64,000 nt of DNA from an uncultured Paludibacter sp. (GTDB lineage: Bacteria; Bacteroidota; Bacteroidia; Bacteroidales; Paludibacteraceae), in assembly GCA_937897985.1 (NCBI GenBank), contig CALCBD010000010.1, positions 1-64,000 on the forward strand, written 5' to 3'. The first letter of the stretch is position 1. Every line of letters starts with the position of its first letter. Shown here piece after piece: positions 1-9,064 of this stretch. The notes below the pieces were generated by a model that did no database searches, was not told the DNA's origin, and saw only the letters and a program-made list of their open reading frames with translations. The translations under genes were made by a program, and so were the position numbers.

Positions 1-100
1 ACTTTGTCTCAAACTTATTAGTTAAAACAGTCCAAAGAATAGGGGGTCAAACCATATTTGTCGCTCGTTTTTCAACATTTTTCGTAACAGAAATAAAAAT

Positions 101-1759
101 ATGCATCAGAAGATTGAGCACAAGCCACTTACTATTAAGTCGTTAATAGATTATTCCGTTAAAGAATTTGCAAAATGTCCATCAGTTTCGTTTGTGGACG
201 GGTCGCCGATAAGTTATAAGGAATTAGGTGAAAATATTGAAAAAATATCAGAAATTTTATTTTCTTTTGGTCTGAAAAAAGGAGACAAAGTGGCTTTATT
301 CTCTCAAAATATGCCCAATTGGGTGATTGCATATTTCTCCGTCGTTTCGAAAGGTTTGATTATCGTACCCATATTACCCGATTTTACCCGTCAGGAAGTT
401 GAAAATGTGTTGCTGCATTCCGAATCCAGGGTTCTGTTTGTAAGTGACAGGTTGACATCGCGAATTGAAAATCTCGAATTGCCCGATTTAAAAGTTAAAA
501 TCCTGGTCGACAACTTTTCAATTATTTCGAATGATACTGATCAGGTTTTAAGTTCGGGCAATCATGAAAAGATAAATATAAAGGTTGAGGAAGATGATAC
601 TGCCGCTATTATTTATACTTCGGGTACGACAGGGCGTTCGAAAGGCGTGGTGTTATCGCATAAAAGCATTGCATTCATAGCTATGCAATCCTATACATTT
701 TCACCTATCAACCATGATGACGTTTTCCTTTCAATTCTTCCATTATCACATACTTACGAAAATTCTATCGGAATGCTTTATCCGATTATGTATGGGTCGT
801 CCATATTTTACCTGGAGAAACCACCAACTGCAGCTTCGTTGATGCCGGCACTCAAAAAAATCAGACCAACAATGATGTTGTCGGTGCCGCTGATTATGGA
901 AAAGCTTTATAAAAGTCAGATACAATCAAAATTTTCGAAAACGGTTTTCATCAACTCCATCTACAGAACCCCGGTTTTCAGGAAAATTATTCACCGTATA
1001 GCCGGCAAAAAACTGTATGAGACCTTTGGCGGCAGACTTAAATTCTTTGGTATCGGTGGTGCAAAACTGGATTATAAAGTTGAACGGTTTTTGAAAGAAG
1101 CGCGTTTCCCTTATGCTATAGGTTACGGACTCACCGAGACGGCTCCTTTGCTGGCAGGTGCGGGTGTACATCATACCAAACTTCAATCGACCGGATATAA
1201 AGTGCAGGGAGTGGAAGTGAAAATCAATGAACCTGACAATAAGGGAATTGGTGAAATATGGGCCAAAGGACCGAATGTAATGAAAGGTTATTATAAAAAT
1301 CCGGAGGCAACTGCTGAAGTATTGACCGGAGATGGCTGGTTTAAAACCGGCGATTTGGGTACTTTCGATTCAAAAGGCAGACTTTTCATCAAAGGCCGAA
1401 TGAAAAATACCATCATTGGTGCCAGCGGCGAGAATATCTATCCCGAAGATATTGAAACAATTATCAATAATAATCAGATTGTTTCCGAATCGCTGATCGT
1501 CGAAGAAGATGGATTTCTGGTAGCTAAAATCATTCTCGATCTGGAAACCATCGAAAAAAATCTTGAGCATCTCAAACTCATTATCGATGAAAAGAAGGAA
1601 CAATACATTGATTGGAAAAAACATTTTACGAAGGAACTGAACTCAAAACTTAACCGTAATTCACAAATAAACAGAGTGGATATTATGGATGAACCATTTG
1701 AAAAAACAGCTTCTCAAAAAATTAAAAGGTTCCTTTATACCAAAACAAAAAAGAAATAA
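101..1759 (+). CDS. AMP-forming long-chain fatty acid--CoA ligase family protein
   Basis: This 552-residue protein belongs to the ANL adenylating superfamily, which activates a carboxylic acid with ATP and then transfers it to coenzyme A. The ATP-binding loop YTSGTTGRSKG is at residues 172-182 and the TGD motif of the adenylation domain is near residues 416-418. A C-terminal lid domain with the GRMKN hinge and a Lys-rich tail follows. Length and order match bacterial long-chain acyl-CoA synthetases (FadD/FACS type). The substrate chain length cannot be read from sequence. No signal peptide is visible, so it should act in the cytoplasm or at the inner membrane face. It is followed by a hairpin before the next gene, so it appears monocistronic at its 3' end. 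Confidence 0.88.
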   Translation: MHQKIEHKPLTIKSLIDYSVKEFAKCPSVSFVDGSPISYKELGENIEKISEILFSFGLKKGDKVALFSQNMPNWVIAYFSVVSKGLIIVPILPDFTRQEVENVLLHSESRVLFVSDRLTSRIENLELPDLKVKILVDNFSIISNDTDQVLSSGNHEKINIKVEEDDTAAIIYTSGTTGRSKGVVLSHKSIAFIAMQSYTFSPINHDDVFLSILPLSHTYENSIGMLYPIMYGSSIFYLEKPPTAASLMPALKKIRPTMMLSVPLIMEKLYKSQIQSKFSKTVFINSIYRTPVFRKIIHRIAGKKLYETFGGRLKFFGIGGAKLDYKVERFLKEARFPYAIGYGLTETAPLLAGAGVHHTKLQSTGYKVQGVEVKINEPDNKGIGEIWAKGPNVMKGYYKNPEATAEVLTGDGWFKTGDLGTFDSKGRLFIKGRMKNTIIGASGENIYPEDIETIINNNQIVSESLIVEEDGFLVAKIILDLETIEKNLEHLKLIIDEKKEQYIDWKKHFTKELNSKLNRNSQINRVDIMDEPFEKTASQKIKRFLYTKTKKK

Positions 1760-1783
1760 TTGAATTTTTTCAACAAAAATCAG

Positions 1784-1830
1784 TAATTTTGTGAGGCCCT
1801 CAAATTTCGTTTTTGAGGGCATTTGTTTTC
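1784..1830 (+). terminator. Hairpin downstream of acyl-CoA ligase, overlapped by a promoter-like box
   Basis: A 9-bp stem (1796-1804 with 1812-1820, GCCCTCAAA type) is followed by a short T-rich stretch, as in a weak intrinsic terminator. The bases just before it, TAATTTTG at 1784-1791, match the Bacteroidota -7 box TAnnTTTG. The stretch could therefore end the upstream transcript, start the MATE gene transcript, or both. The termination reading is slightly favoured. Confidence 0.5.
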
Positions 1831-1892
1831 AAAAATATATAATAAATACTTTTCAAATCTTCAGGTGATTTGACACTTTTTATCAACTGTAA

Positions 1893-3248
1893 ATGCCACA
1901 AAACAACACGATAACTAATCCGTTAGCAACCGAAAAAATTGGTAAATTGCTCTGGAATTACTCTTTGCCGGCTATAATTGGCACAGTTGTGATGTCGCTT
2001 TACAACATTGTCGACAGGATTTTTATAGGGCAGGGGGTAGGTCCGCTGGCAATTTCGGGTCTGGCACTTACTTTCCCTTTTATGAATATTCTTCTGGCTT
2101 TCGGAATGTTGGTGGGTGGCGGTTCGGCTTCACGAATTTCTATTACTCTGGGTCAGAACGACAAGGAAAAAGCTGAAAAAATTCTCGGGAATGCCGTAAC
2201 GATGACATTTTTAATTTCAGGTACTGCTATAATACTTTCGCTCCTGTTCATGGATGATTTATTGCGATTATTTGGTGGTACCGACAATACCATAAAATTT
2301 GCCCACGATTATATGATTATCATTATTCCGGGCGGAATTTTTACCGCATTGTATTTCGGGCTGAATAATATCTTACGGGCATCAGGTCATCCTCAGTCGG
2401 CGATGTATAACATTTTACTTGGAGCAATTATCAATCTTGTTCTCGACCCGATTTTTATTTTTGGTTTTGGCTGGGGAATTCAGGGTGCTGCCATTGCAAC
2501 CGTAATTTCTTATTTCATAGGGACTTTGAGTGTTTTATCCTATTTTACAATTAAAAAAACACAACTAAAACTTCATGTCAGAAATTTCAGATTACAGAAA
2601 GAAATAGTTGAGTCAATTCTGAGTATTGGTATGTCACCTTTCAGTATGCAAATCGGGACCAGCATAGTGGTGATTCTGATTAACAACACATTGCTGCGTT
2701 ACGGAGGTGATTTGGCAATAGGAGCCTATGGAATTGTCAACAGTGTAAATATGCTGGTAGTTATGTTTATCATCGGGTTGAATCAGGGCACACAACCGAT
2801 TATCGGATATAATTTTGGTGCAGGCAATTTCAAAAGAATGTTTTCGACCTTAAGATTAGGTGCAATTCTGGCCACCTGCTTTACTACTTTTGGTTTCATT
2901 GTTGGCACTTTTTTTTCGCATCAGGTAGTCACCTTGTTTACCAGCGACATTGAATTACGTGAAATTTCGTCACTTGCATTACGTATTTCGGTTCTGATGT
3001 TTCCGGTGGTGGGAATTCTGATCGTAATTTCCAACTTCTTTCAATCCATTGGCAAAGCAAAAATATCCATTTTTCTGAGTCTTACCCGTCAGTTTTTATT
3101 TTTCGTTCCGGGACTTTACATTTTACCGGTTTTTTGGAATTTAAACGGAGCCTGGGCTGTAATGCCATTTTCGGACGGACTCGCCACATTGGTGGCAATA
3201 GTATCATTTGTATTTTTTTACCGAAATTTTAAGCACAACGAAAACTGA
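1893..3248 (+). CDS. MATE family multidrug efflux transporter
   Basis: The 451-residue protein is strongly hydrophobic and reads as about twelve transmembrane helices in two similar halves, as expected for MATE (NorM/DinF-like) antiporters that export cationic compounds against Na+ or H+. The N-terminal segment around residues 20-75 (WNYSLPAIIG...YNIVDRIFIGQ) is the family signature, and a second related segment starts near residue 245. Length is typical of the family. The substrate is unknown. It stands alone between the hairpin at 1796 and the rpsA promoter, so no partner gene hints at its role. Confidence 0.92.
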   Translation: MPQNNTITNPLATEKIGKLLWNYSLPAIIGTVVMSLYNIVDRIFIGQGVGPLAISGLALTFPFMNILLAFGMLVGGGSASRISITLGQNDKEKAEKILGNAVTMTFLISGTAIILSLLFMDDLLRLFGGTDNTIKFAHDYMIIIIPGGIFTALYFGLNNILRASGHPQSAMYNILLGAIINLVLDPIFIFGFGWGIQGAAIATVISYFIGTLSVLSYFTIKKTQLKLHVRNFRLQKEIVESILSIGMSPFSMQIGTSIVVILINNTLLRYGGDLAIGAYGIVNSVNMLVVMFIIGLNQGTQPIIGYNFGAGNFKRMFSTLRLGAILATCFTTFGFIVGTFFSHQVVTLFTSDIELREISSLALRISVLMFPVVGILIVISNFFQSIGKAKISIFLSLTRQFLFFVPGLYILPVFWNLNGAWAVMPFSDGLATLVAIVSFVFFYRNFKHNEN

Positions 3249-3337
3249 TTTCACCCGCTAAAAAAATCAGAATCCTGCTTTTCAGGGAAAAAATGTATTT
3301 CTGCCGAAACAGATTGTACAAAAAAAATGCTTAGTGT

Positions 3338-3367
3338 TTTGTATATCACTAACTTTTTGTATCTTTG
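3338..3367 (+). promoter_or_regulatory. Bacteroidota-type promoter of rpsA
   Basis: TTTG at 3338-3341 and TATCTTTG at 3360-3367 are separated by 18 bases. This fits the -33/-7 architecture (TTTG and TAnnTTTG) of the primary sigma factor in Bacteroidota. The start point would be close to 3374, giving a leader of about 65 bases before the S1 start codon. Confidence 0.7.
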
Positions 3368-3440
3368 CGCCCTGAATTTTAAAGTCAACATAATGTCTAA
3401 CCTACTAATTTATTAGTAATTAAAAAAACAATTTTCTGTA

Positions 3441-5600
3441 ATGGAAGAAAATCAAAACATTCCGGAGGAAGTAATTCCAACCGTAGAAGAAACAGTAGTA
3501 GAAGCAACAAAACCGGTTGCAGAAGCACCTGCAGTTGAAGAAACTGTTGCTGTTGAAGAAATTAAAGCCGATGAAGCGCCTGTAGCCGAAGTAGAAACTC
3601 CTGCAGCCGAAGCAGCTCCTGTAGCTGAAGAAGTGATTGAAGAAGCTCCCGCTTCCAAAAAAAATGAAGCTCCTGTAGTGGCAGTTCCTGCTGCCGATTT
3701 CGATTGGGATGCTTATGAAAATGGTGATACGCTTACTGCTCAAAGTAAAGCAGATTTAGAAAAAATTTACGACAACACTCTGAATGCAATTAAAGACAAA
3801 GAAGTTGTTGAAGGTACCGTTATTTCGATAAACAAACGTGAAGTGGTGGTAAATGTTGGTTACAAATCGGATGGAATTGTTCCTATGAGCGAATTCCGTT
3901 ACAATCCTGATTTGAAAATCGGCGACAAAGTTGAAGTTTATATTGAAAGTCAGGAAGATAAAAAAGGACAATTGCTCCTTTCACACAAACAAGCCCGTGC
4001 TACCCGTTCATGGGATCGCGTTAATGCAGCTCTCGAATCACAGGAAATTGTTAAAGGTTTTGTTAAATGCCGTACTAAAGGCGGTATGATCGTTGACGTA
4101 TTTGGTATTGAAGCATTCTTACCGGGTTCGCAAATCGATGTTAAACCTATCCGCGATTACGATGTGTTTGTAAATAAAACAATGGAATTCAAGGTAATCA
4201 AAATCAATCACGAATTCAAAAACGTTGTTGTTTCACACAAAGCACTTATCGAAGCTGAACTCGAAAATCAGAAAAAAGAAATTATCAGCAAACTTCAGAA
4301 AGGTCAGGTTCTTGAGGGAACAGTTAAAAACATCACTTCGTACGGTGTGTTTATCGACCTTGGCGGCGTAGATGGTTTGATTCACATTACCGATCTTTCA
4401 TGGGGTCGCGTTTCGCATCCTGAAGAAATCGTTGCACTGGATCAGAAACTTAATGTTGTTATTCTCGATTTCGATGACGAAAAGAAACGTATCGCTCTCG
4501 GTTTGAAACAATTGAATGCTCACCCATGGGATGCCTTAAGTGCTGACCTTAAAGTGGGTGACAAAGTTACCGGTAAAGTTGTGGTGATGGCCGATTACGG
4601 TGCATTTGTTGAAATTGCTCCGGGTGTTGAAGGATTAATCCACGTTTCTGAAATGAGCTGGTCACAACATTTACGTTCCGCTCAGGATTTCCTTAAAGTA
4701 GGTGATGAAGTTGAAACCATTATCCTTACTCTTGATCGCGACGAACGCAAAATGTCACTGGGTATCAAACAATTGAAATCTGATCCATGGGAAGATATCG
4801 AAGCCCGTTATGCAGTTGGAACAAAACATGTTGCAAAAGTTCGCAATTTCACCAACTTTGGTGTATTCGTAGAAATTGAAGAAGGTGTGGATGGTTTGAT
4901 TCATATTTCTGACCTTTCATGGACCAAGAAAGTTAAACACCCGTCTGAATTTACTCATATTGGTGCCGAAATCGATGTTCAGGTATTGGAAATTGACAAA
5001 GCAAATCGTCGTTTAAGCCTTGGTCACAAACAACTGGAAGAAAATCCATGGGATGTATTGGAAACAATGTTCACTATCGACAGTATTCACGAAGGTGTGA
5101 TTGTTGAAATGATGGACAAAGGTGCAGTAATTTCATTGCCTTATGGCGTTGAAGGTTTTGCAACTCCGAAACACCTGATCAAGGAAGACGGTTCACAGGC
5201 TCAGGTTGATGATAAATTACAGTTCAAAGTAATTGAATTCAACAAAGACGCAAAACGAATCATTGTTTCACACAGCAGAATTCATGAAGATGCTAAACGT
5301 GCCGAAAAAGCTGAAAATACTGTATCAGGTGTTGATGCCGGTGCTACCAAAAAGGCTGCTCCTAAAAAAGTAAAGAAAGATGAATTTGCATCTGCACAGA
5401 CAAGCACTATCGAAAAAACTACTTTAGGTGATATCCAGTCGTTAGCTGACCTTAAAGACCAGATGGTAGAAGCTGCAGCTAAATCGGCTGCCAAAGCTGC
5501 TAAAAAAACTAAAGCTGCTGAACCTGTAGCCGAAGTTGCTGCTGAAGAAGCTCCTGTGGTTGAAAAAGAAGCCGCTAAAGAAGAAACTCCGGAAGCATAA
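3441..5600 (+). CDS. rpsA: 30S ribosomal protein S1
   Basis: The 719-residue protein has six consecutive S1 RNA-binding (OB-fold) repeats, recognisable by recurring GxV...YGAFVE/DLGG(V)EGLIHISD...W units and ending near residue 620. It binds mRNA and helps recruit it to the small ribosomal subunit, which matters because genes here lack clear Shine-Dalgarno sequences. The protein is longer than the usual roughly 560-600 residues because of acidic, Ala/Glu/Val/Pro-rich low-complexity tails at both ends: about 85 residues at the N-terminus and about 75 at the C-terminus, with a Lys-rich patch at the start of the latter. A clear promoter precedes it and a strong terminator follows, so it is transcribed alone. 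Confidence 0.97.
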   Translation: MEENQNIPEEVIPTVEETVVEATKPVAEAPAVEETVAVEEIKADEAPVAEVETPAAEAAPVAEEVIEEAPASKKNEAPVVAVPAADFDWDAYENGDTLTAQSKADLEKIYDNTLNAIKDKEVVEGTVISINKREVVVNVGYKSDGIVPMSEFRYNPDLKIGDKVEVYIESQEDKKGQLLLSHKQARATRSWDRVNAALESQEIVKGFVKCRTKGGMIVDVFGIEAFLPGSQIDVKPIRDYDVFVNKTMEFKVIKINHEFKNVVVSHKALIEAELENQKKEIISKLQKGQVLEGTVKNITSYGVFIDLGGVDGLIHITDLSWGRVSHPEEIVALDQKLNVVILDFDDEKKRIALGLKQLNAHPWDALSADLKVGDKVTGKVVVMADYGAFVEIAPGVEGLIHVSEMSWSQHLRSAQDFLKVGDEVETIILTLDRDERKMSLGIKQLKSDPWEDIEARYAVGTKHVAKVRNFTNFGVFVEIEEGVDGLIHISDLSWTKKVKHPSEFTHIGAEIDVQVLEIDKANRRLSLGHKQLEENPWDVLETMFTIDSIHEGVIVEMMDKGAVISLPYGVEGFATPKHLIKEDGSQAQVDDKLQFKVIEFNKDAKRIIVSHSRIHEDAKRAEKAENTVSGVDAGATKKAAPKKVKKDEFASAQTSTIEKTTLGDIQSLADLKDQMVEAAAKSAAKAAKKTKAAEPVAEVAAEEAPVVEKEAAKEETPEA

Positions 5601-5624
5601 GCTTTAAAGTTTTTGTACTAAAAA

Positions 5625-5659
5625 AGACCATTTCGATCACAGAAATGGTCTTTTTTTTA
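5625..5659 (+). terminator. Strong intrinsic terminator of rpsA
   Basis: A 10-bp stem, AGACCATTTC at 5625-5634 and its complement at 5642-5651, is followed by eight T residues. An A-run precedes it, so it can also work for the convergent minus-strand gene that ends at 5884. Confidence 0.9.
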
Positions 5660-5883
5660 TTGTCAGTCATTTTCATAAATTTATTTTCAAATCACTTCTG
5701 ACTGACTTTTTATTTTAACTTCTTTCTTACTCACCGTTCCTCCGAATATTATTATGCGATGAACAAAGTATTAAGAACGTCTGAGACGAACCGTTGATTG
5801 TTAACTTTGGTTTCCGGTATAGTGGTAGTTTAATTCTCCTCATCACTTATTCCAAAAGACAGGGTAAATCTCAATCAGAGTTT

Positions 5884-7950
5884 TTACTGTTTCTTTACAA
5901 ACTTCCCGTGCCAATCGCCCACTTTTATCATGTAAACGCCTGCCGGTAATGCGGCAACATGGATGGATTGACCATTTTGATGTTGACCGTTGATCATTTG
6001 TTTGCCTCTGAGGTCAAAAATGATAAAAGGTGAATTGTCCGATGGTAAATGGTTAATGTACAATTCGTCATTTACCGGATTTGGGAAAACCTGCACCTTT
6101 ACCTCAGCCGGAACACTTGGCACAGCAGTGGCAGAAGCAACAACCGGACGAACTGATTTTCCATTCAGCTTGAGTTCGCCGTCCCAGTTGATGTGGTCAC
6201 TATTGATGTAAAAGCCATATGCGGCGGTGTAGCTATCGGCAATTTCGAAGGGAATCGGCGTACTGCTCCAAAATTTACCGTAATCCTTTGGATAGTAAAG
6301 TGTGCCGTCGTAGCCATCGCGATATCCAGCCGTAGGCAGAAAAATGTTGTTGCCTGTGGCTTTATCGGTAAAGCGTCTTCCGTTTACCCCATTTTGAGTT
6401 GTCCAAGTACGACTTACTTTTTCTGTGTCAATCAAGCTTAGTATTTCGGCATACGTTGGCACACGATAGCCTGTTGGACTGGGGTCGTTGGCAACTTCCC
6501 ATGTTGTAGCACCTGGATTAGAATGATTCCAGCTCCAGCCTTCCCAACTGTCCCAGTTGGGTGGCCAGCCGGGAACTTTTTCACCGGAAGCGGACCAAGC
6601 TATTCTGCTGTTCCACTGGTAGAACATACCGGCACTTTCGGGCGAAGCGGCAAAAGTACCCGGGGCATCCACATTACGAGTTGCCCAGCGTACACCGTTG
6701 ATAAGCACATAATCGGCAGAAGAGAAATCCACTTCGTTGATGGTTCGGAAATCTTTCCACTGATTGGTAGTCTTATAGGCAGCTTTGGCGCCTGTGGGAA
6801 CTTCAAGTACACAGGTGACTGTATCCACGTTGAGAAAAGTACTGAACCCGAGGGTAGGAGGTGTAGGATTTTTTACCGTTATTTTAGTCAGACCGGTGCA
6901 TGCGAGAAAAGCCCTATCGCCAATGCTTGTTACACCGTTGCCGATAGTAACAGAGGTCAAACCGCCACAAGAGGCAAAAGCATTAGTTACAATGCCAGTT
7001 ACACTGAGAGGGATAGAAATGGCACCCGTTTTAGCTCCCGGACATTGGATAAGTGTCGTTTGGGCTTTGTTGTACAATATGCCATCAACCGAAATGTAAG
7101 CCCCATTGTAAGCATCTGAACCGTCAATCACACCATCTCCGTTTGTATCGCCATAGGAAGTATCTACGTTGATAGTAGTCAGCGCACTGCAACCACCAAA
7201 AGGTACTTCTCCAATACTTGTTACTGTGCCGGGGATAGTAACGGAAGTCAAACCACTGCAACCGGAAAAGGCATAAGCACCGATGTTAGTTACACTGTTC
7301 GGGATAGTAACCGAAGTCAAGCCGCTGCAACCGAAAAAAGCTCCAACACCTATGTTTGTTACACTACCGGGGATAGTAAAGGCACCGGATTTAGCTCCCG
7401 GACATTGAATGAGTGTTGTTTGGTTTTTGTTGTACAGAATGCCGTCAACCGAACTGTATGCTCCATTAGCGGCATTTACGTTAATAGCCGTCAATGCGCC
7501 GCATCCGGAAAAAGCCCCTTCTTCAATATTTGTTACGCCGGCGGGGATAGTAACTGATGTCAAACTACTGCAATATTCAAAAGCATCAAATCCAATGGAT
7601 GTTACGCTGGCAGGGAAAGTAATGGAAGCCAAACTGCTGCAACCCCGAAAAGCTCCAACTCCAATGTTTGTTACATCTCTGCCTATGGAAACGGATGACA
7701 AACTGTTGCAAAAATAAAAAGCAGCTCTTCCAATGGAAGTAACTCCTTCCGAAACGACTGCGGCCGTAATGGACGATTTGTAACCGTACCAGGGAGCCGA
7801 ATTTGAAGCATAATCCGGCATTGTTCCTGTCCCGCTAATGGTCAGCGTACCGCCGGAGATTATCCATGTAAGGTTGCCGGTGGTACCGCTCTGGGCAAAT
7901 AATTCAAAGGTTATGAATAGCCCTAACAATGTAATAAAGAATTTTTTCAT
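5884..7950 (-). CDS. T9SS-exported BspA-type leucine-rich repeat / FISUMP surface protein
   Basis: The 688-residue protein starts with a signal peptide (residues 1-20, ending ELFAQ). About ten BspA/TpLRR-type leucine-rich repeats follow (roughly 60-360, each of the form AF.GC..LTSVTIP..VT.IG). Residues 410-605 resemble the FISUMP (Fibrobacter succinogenes major paralogous) domain, with INGVRWATRNV and GYRVPT motifs. Residues 614-688 form a type A T9SS sorting domain (VFPNPVNDELYI...LPAGVYMIKV). The protein is therefore expected to cross the outer membrane by T9SS and be anchored or released. Two copies of a longer unit (GAY.SVDGILYN...TTLIQCPGAK) lie at 162-200 and 282-320, and the second is preceded by a Ca-loop-like insert (DTNGDGVIDGSDA, 268-280). 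The family is linked to adhesion, but no ligand can be inferred. It is monocistronic. Confidence 0.9.
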   Translation of the reverse strand: MKKFFITLLGLFITFELFAQSGTTGNLTWIISGGTLTISGTGTMPDYASNSAPWYGYKSSITAAVVSEGVTSIGRAAFYFCNSLSSVSIGRDVTNIGVGAFRGCSSLASITFPASVTSIGFDAFEYCSSLTSVTIPAGVTNIEEGAFSGCGALTAINVNAANGAYSSVDGILYNKNQTTLIQCPGAKSGAFTIPGSVTNIGVGAFFGCSGLTSVTIPNSVTNIGAYAFSGCSGLTSVTIPGTVTSIGEVPFGGCSALTTINVDTSYGDTNGDGVIDGSDAYNGAYISVDGILYNKAQTTLIQCPGAKTGAISIPLSVTGIVTNAFASCGGLTSVTIGNGVTSIGDRAFLACTGLTKITVKNPTPPTLGFSTFLNVDTVTCVLEVPTGAKAAYKTTNQWKDFRTINEVDFSSADYVLINGVRWATRNVDAPGTFAASPESAGMFYQWNSRIAWSASGEKVPGWPPNWDSWEGWSWNHSNPGATTWEVANDPSPTGYRVPTYAEILSLIDTEKVSRTWTTQNGVNGRRFTDKATGNNIFLPTAGYRDGYDGTLYYPKDYGKFWSSTPIPFEIADSYTAAYGFYINSDHINWDGELKLNGKSVRPVVASATAVPSVPAEVKVQVFPNPVNDELYINHLPSDNSPFIIFDLRGKQMINGQHQNGQSIHVAALPAGVYMIKVGDWHGKFVKKQ

Positions 7951-8065
7951 AAATATAAATTTTGAATAAGTTGTTGAACTGTTGAGTTGTTGAACAACTC
8001 GTCAATTCGTTTACTTGTCAATTTGTTTATCGTATTTTGCATCTTTTTTTGCTCAATGCCAGCTC
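7951..8065 (-). other. Leader of the LRR gene with short repeated segments
   Basis: This stretch between the LRR start codon and the decayed gene fragment contains the near-tandem words GTTGAAC/GTTGAG and AATTCGTTTACTTGTCAATTTGTTTA. It reads as an open frame continuing the upstream fragment after a frameshift. No consensus promoter for the LRR gene was recognised. Confidence 0.3.
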
Positions 8066-8341
8066 TTAGTTGAAGGTTTCTGTGTGTACATTCAGTTCGT
8101 TTACAAAATTGCTTTTGGCTGTTACTTCGTTTACGATGATCATGGTATTGATGCGCTCCACTTTATAGCAAAGATCCACTACAGAGCGTGTTACTTTCAT
8201 CTATAGTGGTGTGTGGTCGTCATCCGGAGTATAGTTTTCTTTTTTCAATGCATCGAAGGCGTTAATAAAGCCTGAGTTCTCTGTTTTTTTTAAGGAAAAA
8301 AGAGTTGGGAAAATAGCATCTTGTGAATAACAGTTCATCAT
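8066..8341 (-). pseudogene. Decayed small-protein gene (possible DUF6261-like C-terminal remnant)
   Basis: On the minus strand an ATG at 8341-8339 opens a 46-residue frame ending in TAG at 8203-8201. The very next codon in the same frame is ATG (8200-8198), opening 44 more residues that end in TAA at 8068-8066. A one-base shift there continues an open frame for about 40 more codons towards the LRR gene. The composition (helical, NTMIIVNEVTAKSNFVNELN) looks protein-like and recalls the C-terminal helices of the Bacteroidota DUF6261 family, where a residue such as KxxV is followed by FVxELN. The family link is from memory and is uncertain. In-frame stops and the missing N-terminal half suggest a degraded gene. 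Confidence 0.35.
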
Positions 8342-8349
8342 AACCTGTT

Positions 8350-9020
8350 GGTTTTATGGATATATGACAAAAATTTATTTACATCCTGCAAATTTATGAA
8401 AAAATTTAGAAATAAATAACAAAATTTGTTTTTTTAAGAACAATTTTGGAAATCATTTTGAAACCACTTATTGTCACCAATGTTTTTATGTACTTAAACT
8501 CATAAGAGGGGATAACCTGAGATAAAACGCTGATTTCCTGCTGACAATAAAGATTAATACACTTTTATTCTACTTGCATTCATGTACTATGGAGTCTTTT
8601 TCAAATTCCGAATCGAAATAATAACTAATGCGAATCAGGAGTTGAAAATGTTTGAGTTACTGTTTATTTAATAAGATATCAGGGTTACGCCCTGAATTGT
8701 TGTATTAAGCAGTGTAGCTGTGAAATACATTGTAATATTTCAACTCCTGATTCACATTTTTTCCCAGGTCAGATAATTTACAATCCTTTCCGGAGAAGCT
8801 GGTGGAGCCCGGTTTTAAATTATTATTTTCAAAAGACACCGATAATTTATATCCAATTTAACGTTGTATATTAACTACTATATCTGACTTTCCTCTCCAG
8901 AACCAACCCGTTTATCAAATCTCCGGCTTCTTTCTGATTGTAAATCAGTAATAAAAGATGAAGTAGAATTGTTTAGGAAGGATCTTCGGAATTTAGTCGT
9001 TCGGATTAAGCCATTTTTCA
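8350..9020. other. Gene-poor intergenic stretch
   Basis: No coding frame with plausible composition was found between the decayed fragment and the promoter of the phosphoesterase gene. The only structure recognised is the inverted repeat at 8627-8758, listed separately. The remainder is AT-rich and unremarkable. Confidence 0.5.
8627..8758. repeat. 132-bp element bounded by 21-bp inverted repeats
   Basis: AATGCGAATCAGGAGTTGAAA at 8627-8647 is repeated in inverted orientation at 8738-8758 with one mismatch. Inside the 90-base interior is a second perfect hairpin (TCAGGG at 8680-8685 with CCCTGA at 8691-8696). The shape suits a MITE-like element, a structured RNA, or a large protein-binding palindrome. 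No transposase or second copy is present in the window. Confidence 0.6.
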
Positions 9021-9032
9021 GGACTGTTTATG

Positions 9033-9040
9033 TATCTTTG
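9033..9040 (+). promoter_or_regulatory. Candidate -7 promoter box upstream of the phosphoesterase gene
   Basis: TATCTTTG matches TAnnTTTG and lies 24 bases before the ATG. The matching -33 box is weak (T-rich around 9013). Confidence 0.5.
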
Positions 9041-9064
9041 TCGACAAATTCGTAGTTAACAGAA

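Noticed and set aside
1784..1791. Firm promoter call for the MATE gene at TAATTTTG
   Set aside because: It overlaps a terminator-like hairpin and lacks a clear -33 box, so it is only noted with the hairpin.
3420..3743. 107-codon minus-strand frame opposite the S1 N-terminus
   Set aside because: It mirrors the GAA/GCA-rich coding of the acidic S1 tail, giving a low-complexity Phe/Ser/Cys stretch.
6523..7119. 198-codon open frame opposite the LRR gene
   Set aside because: It is the mirror of the repeat-rich LRR/FISUMP frame. The composition is Pro/Val/Thr-heavy without a family, and the minus-strand frame has a signal peptide, repeats and a T9SS tail.
8350..9030. CRISPR array or insertion sequence in the gene-poor region
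   Set aside because: Only one inverted repeat pair is present; there are no regularly spaced direct repeats, no transposase frame and no target duplication.
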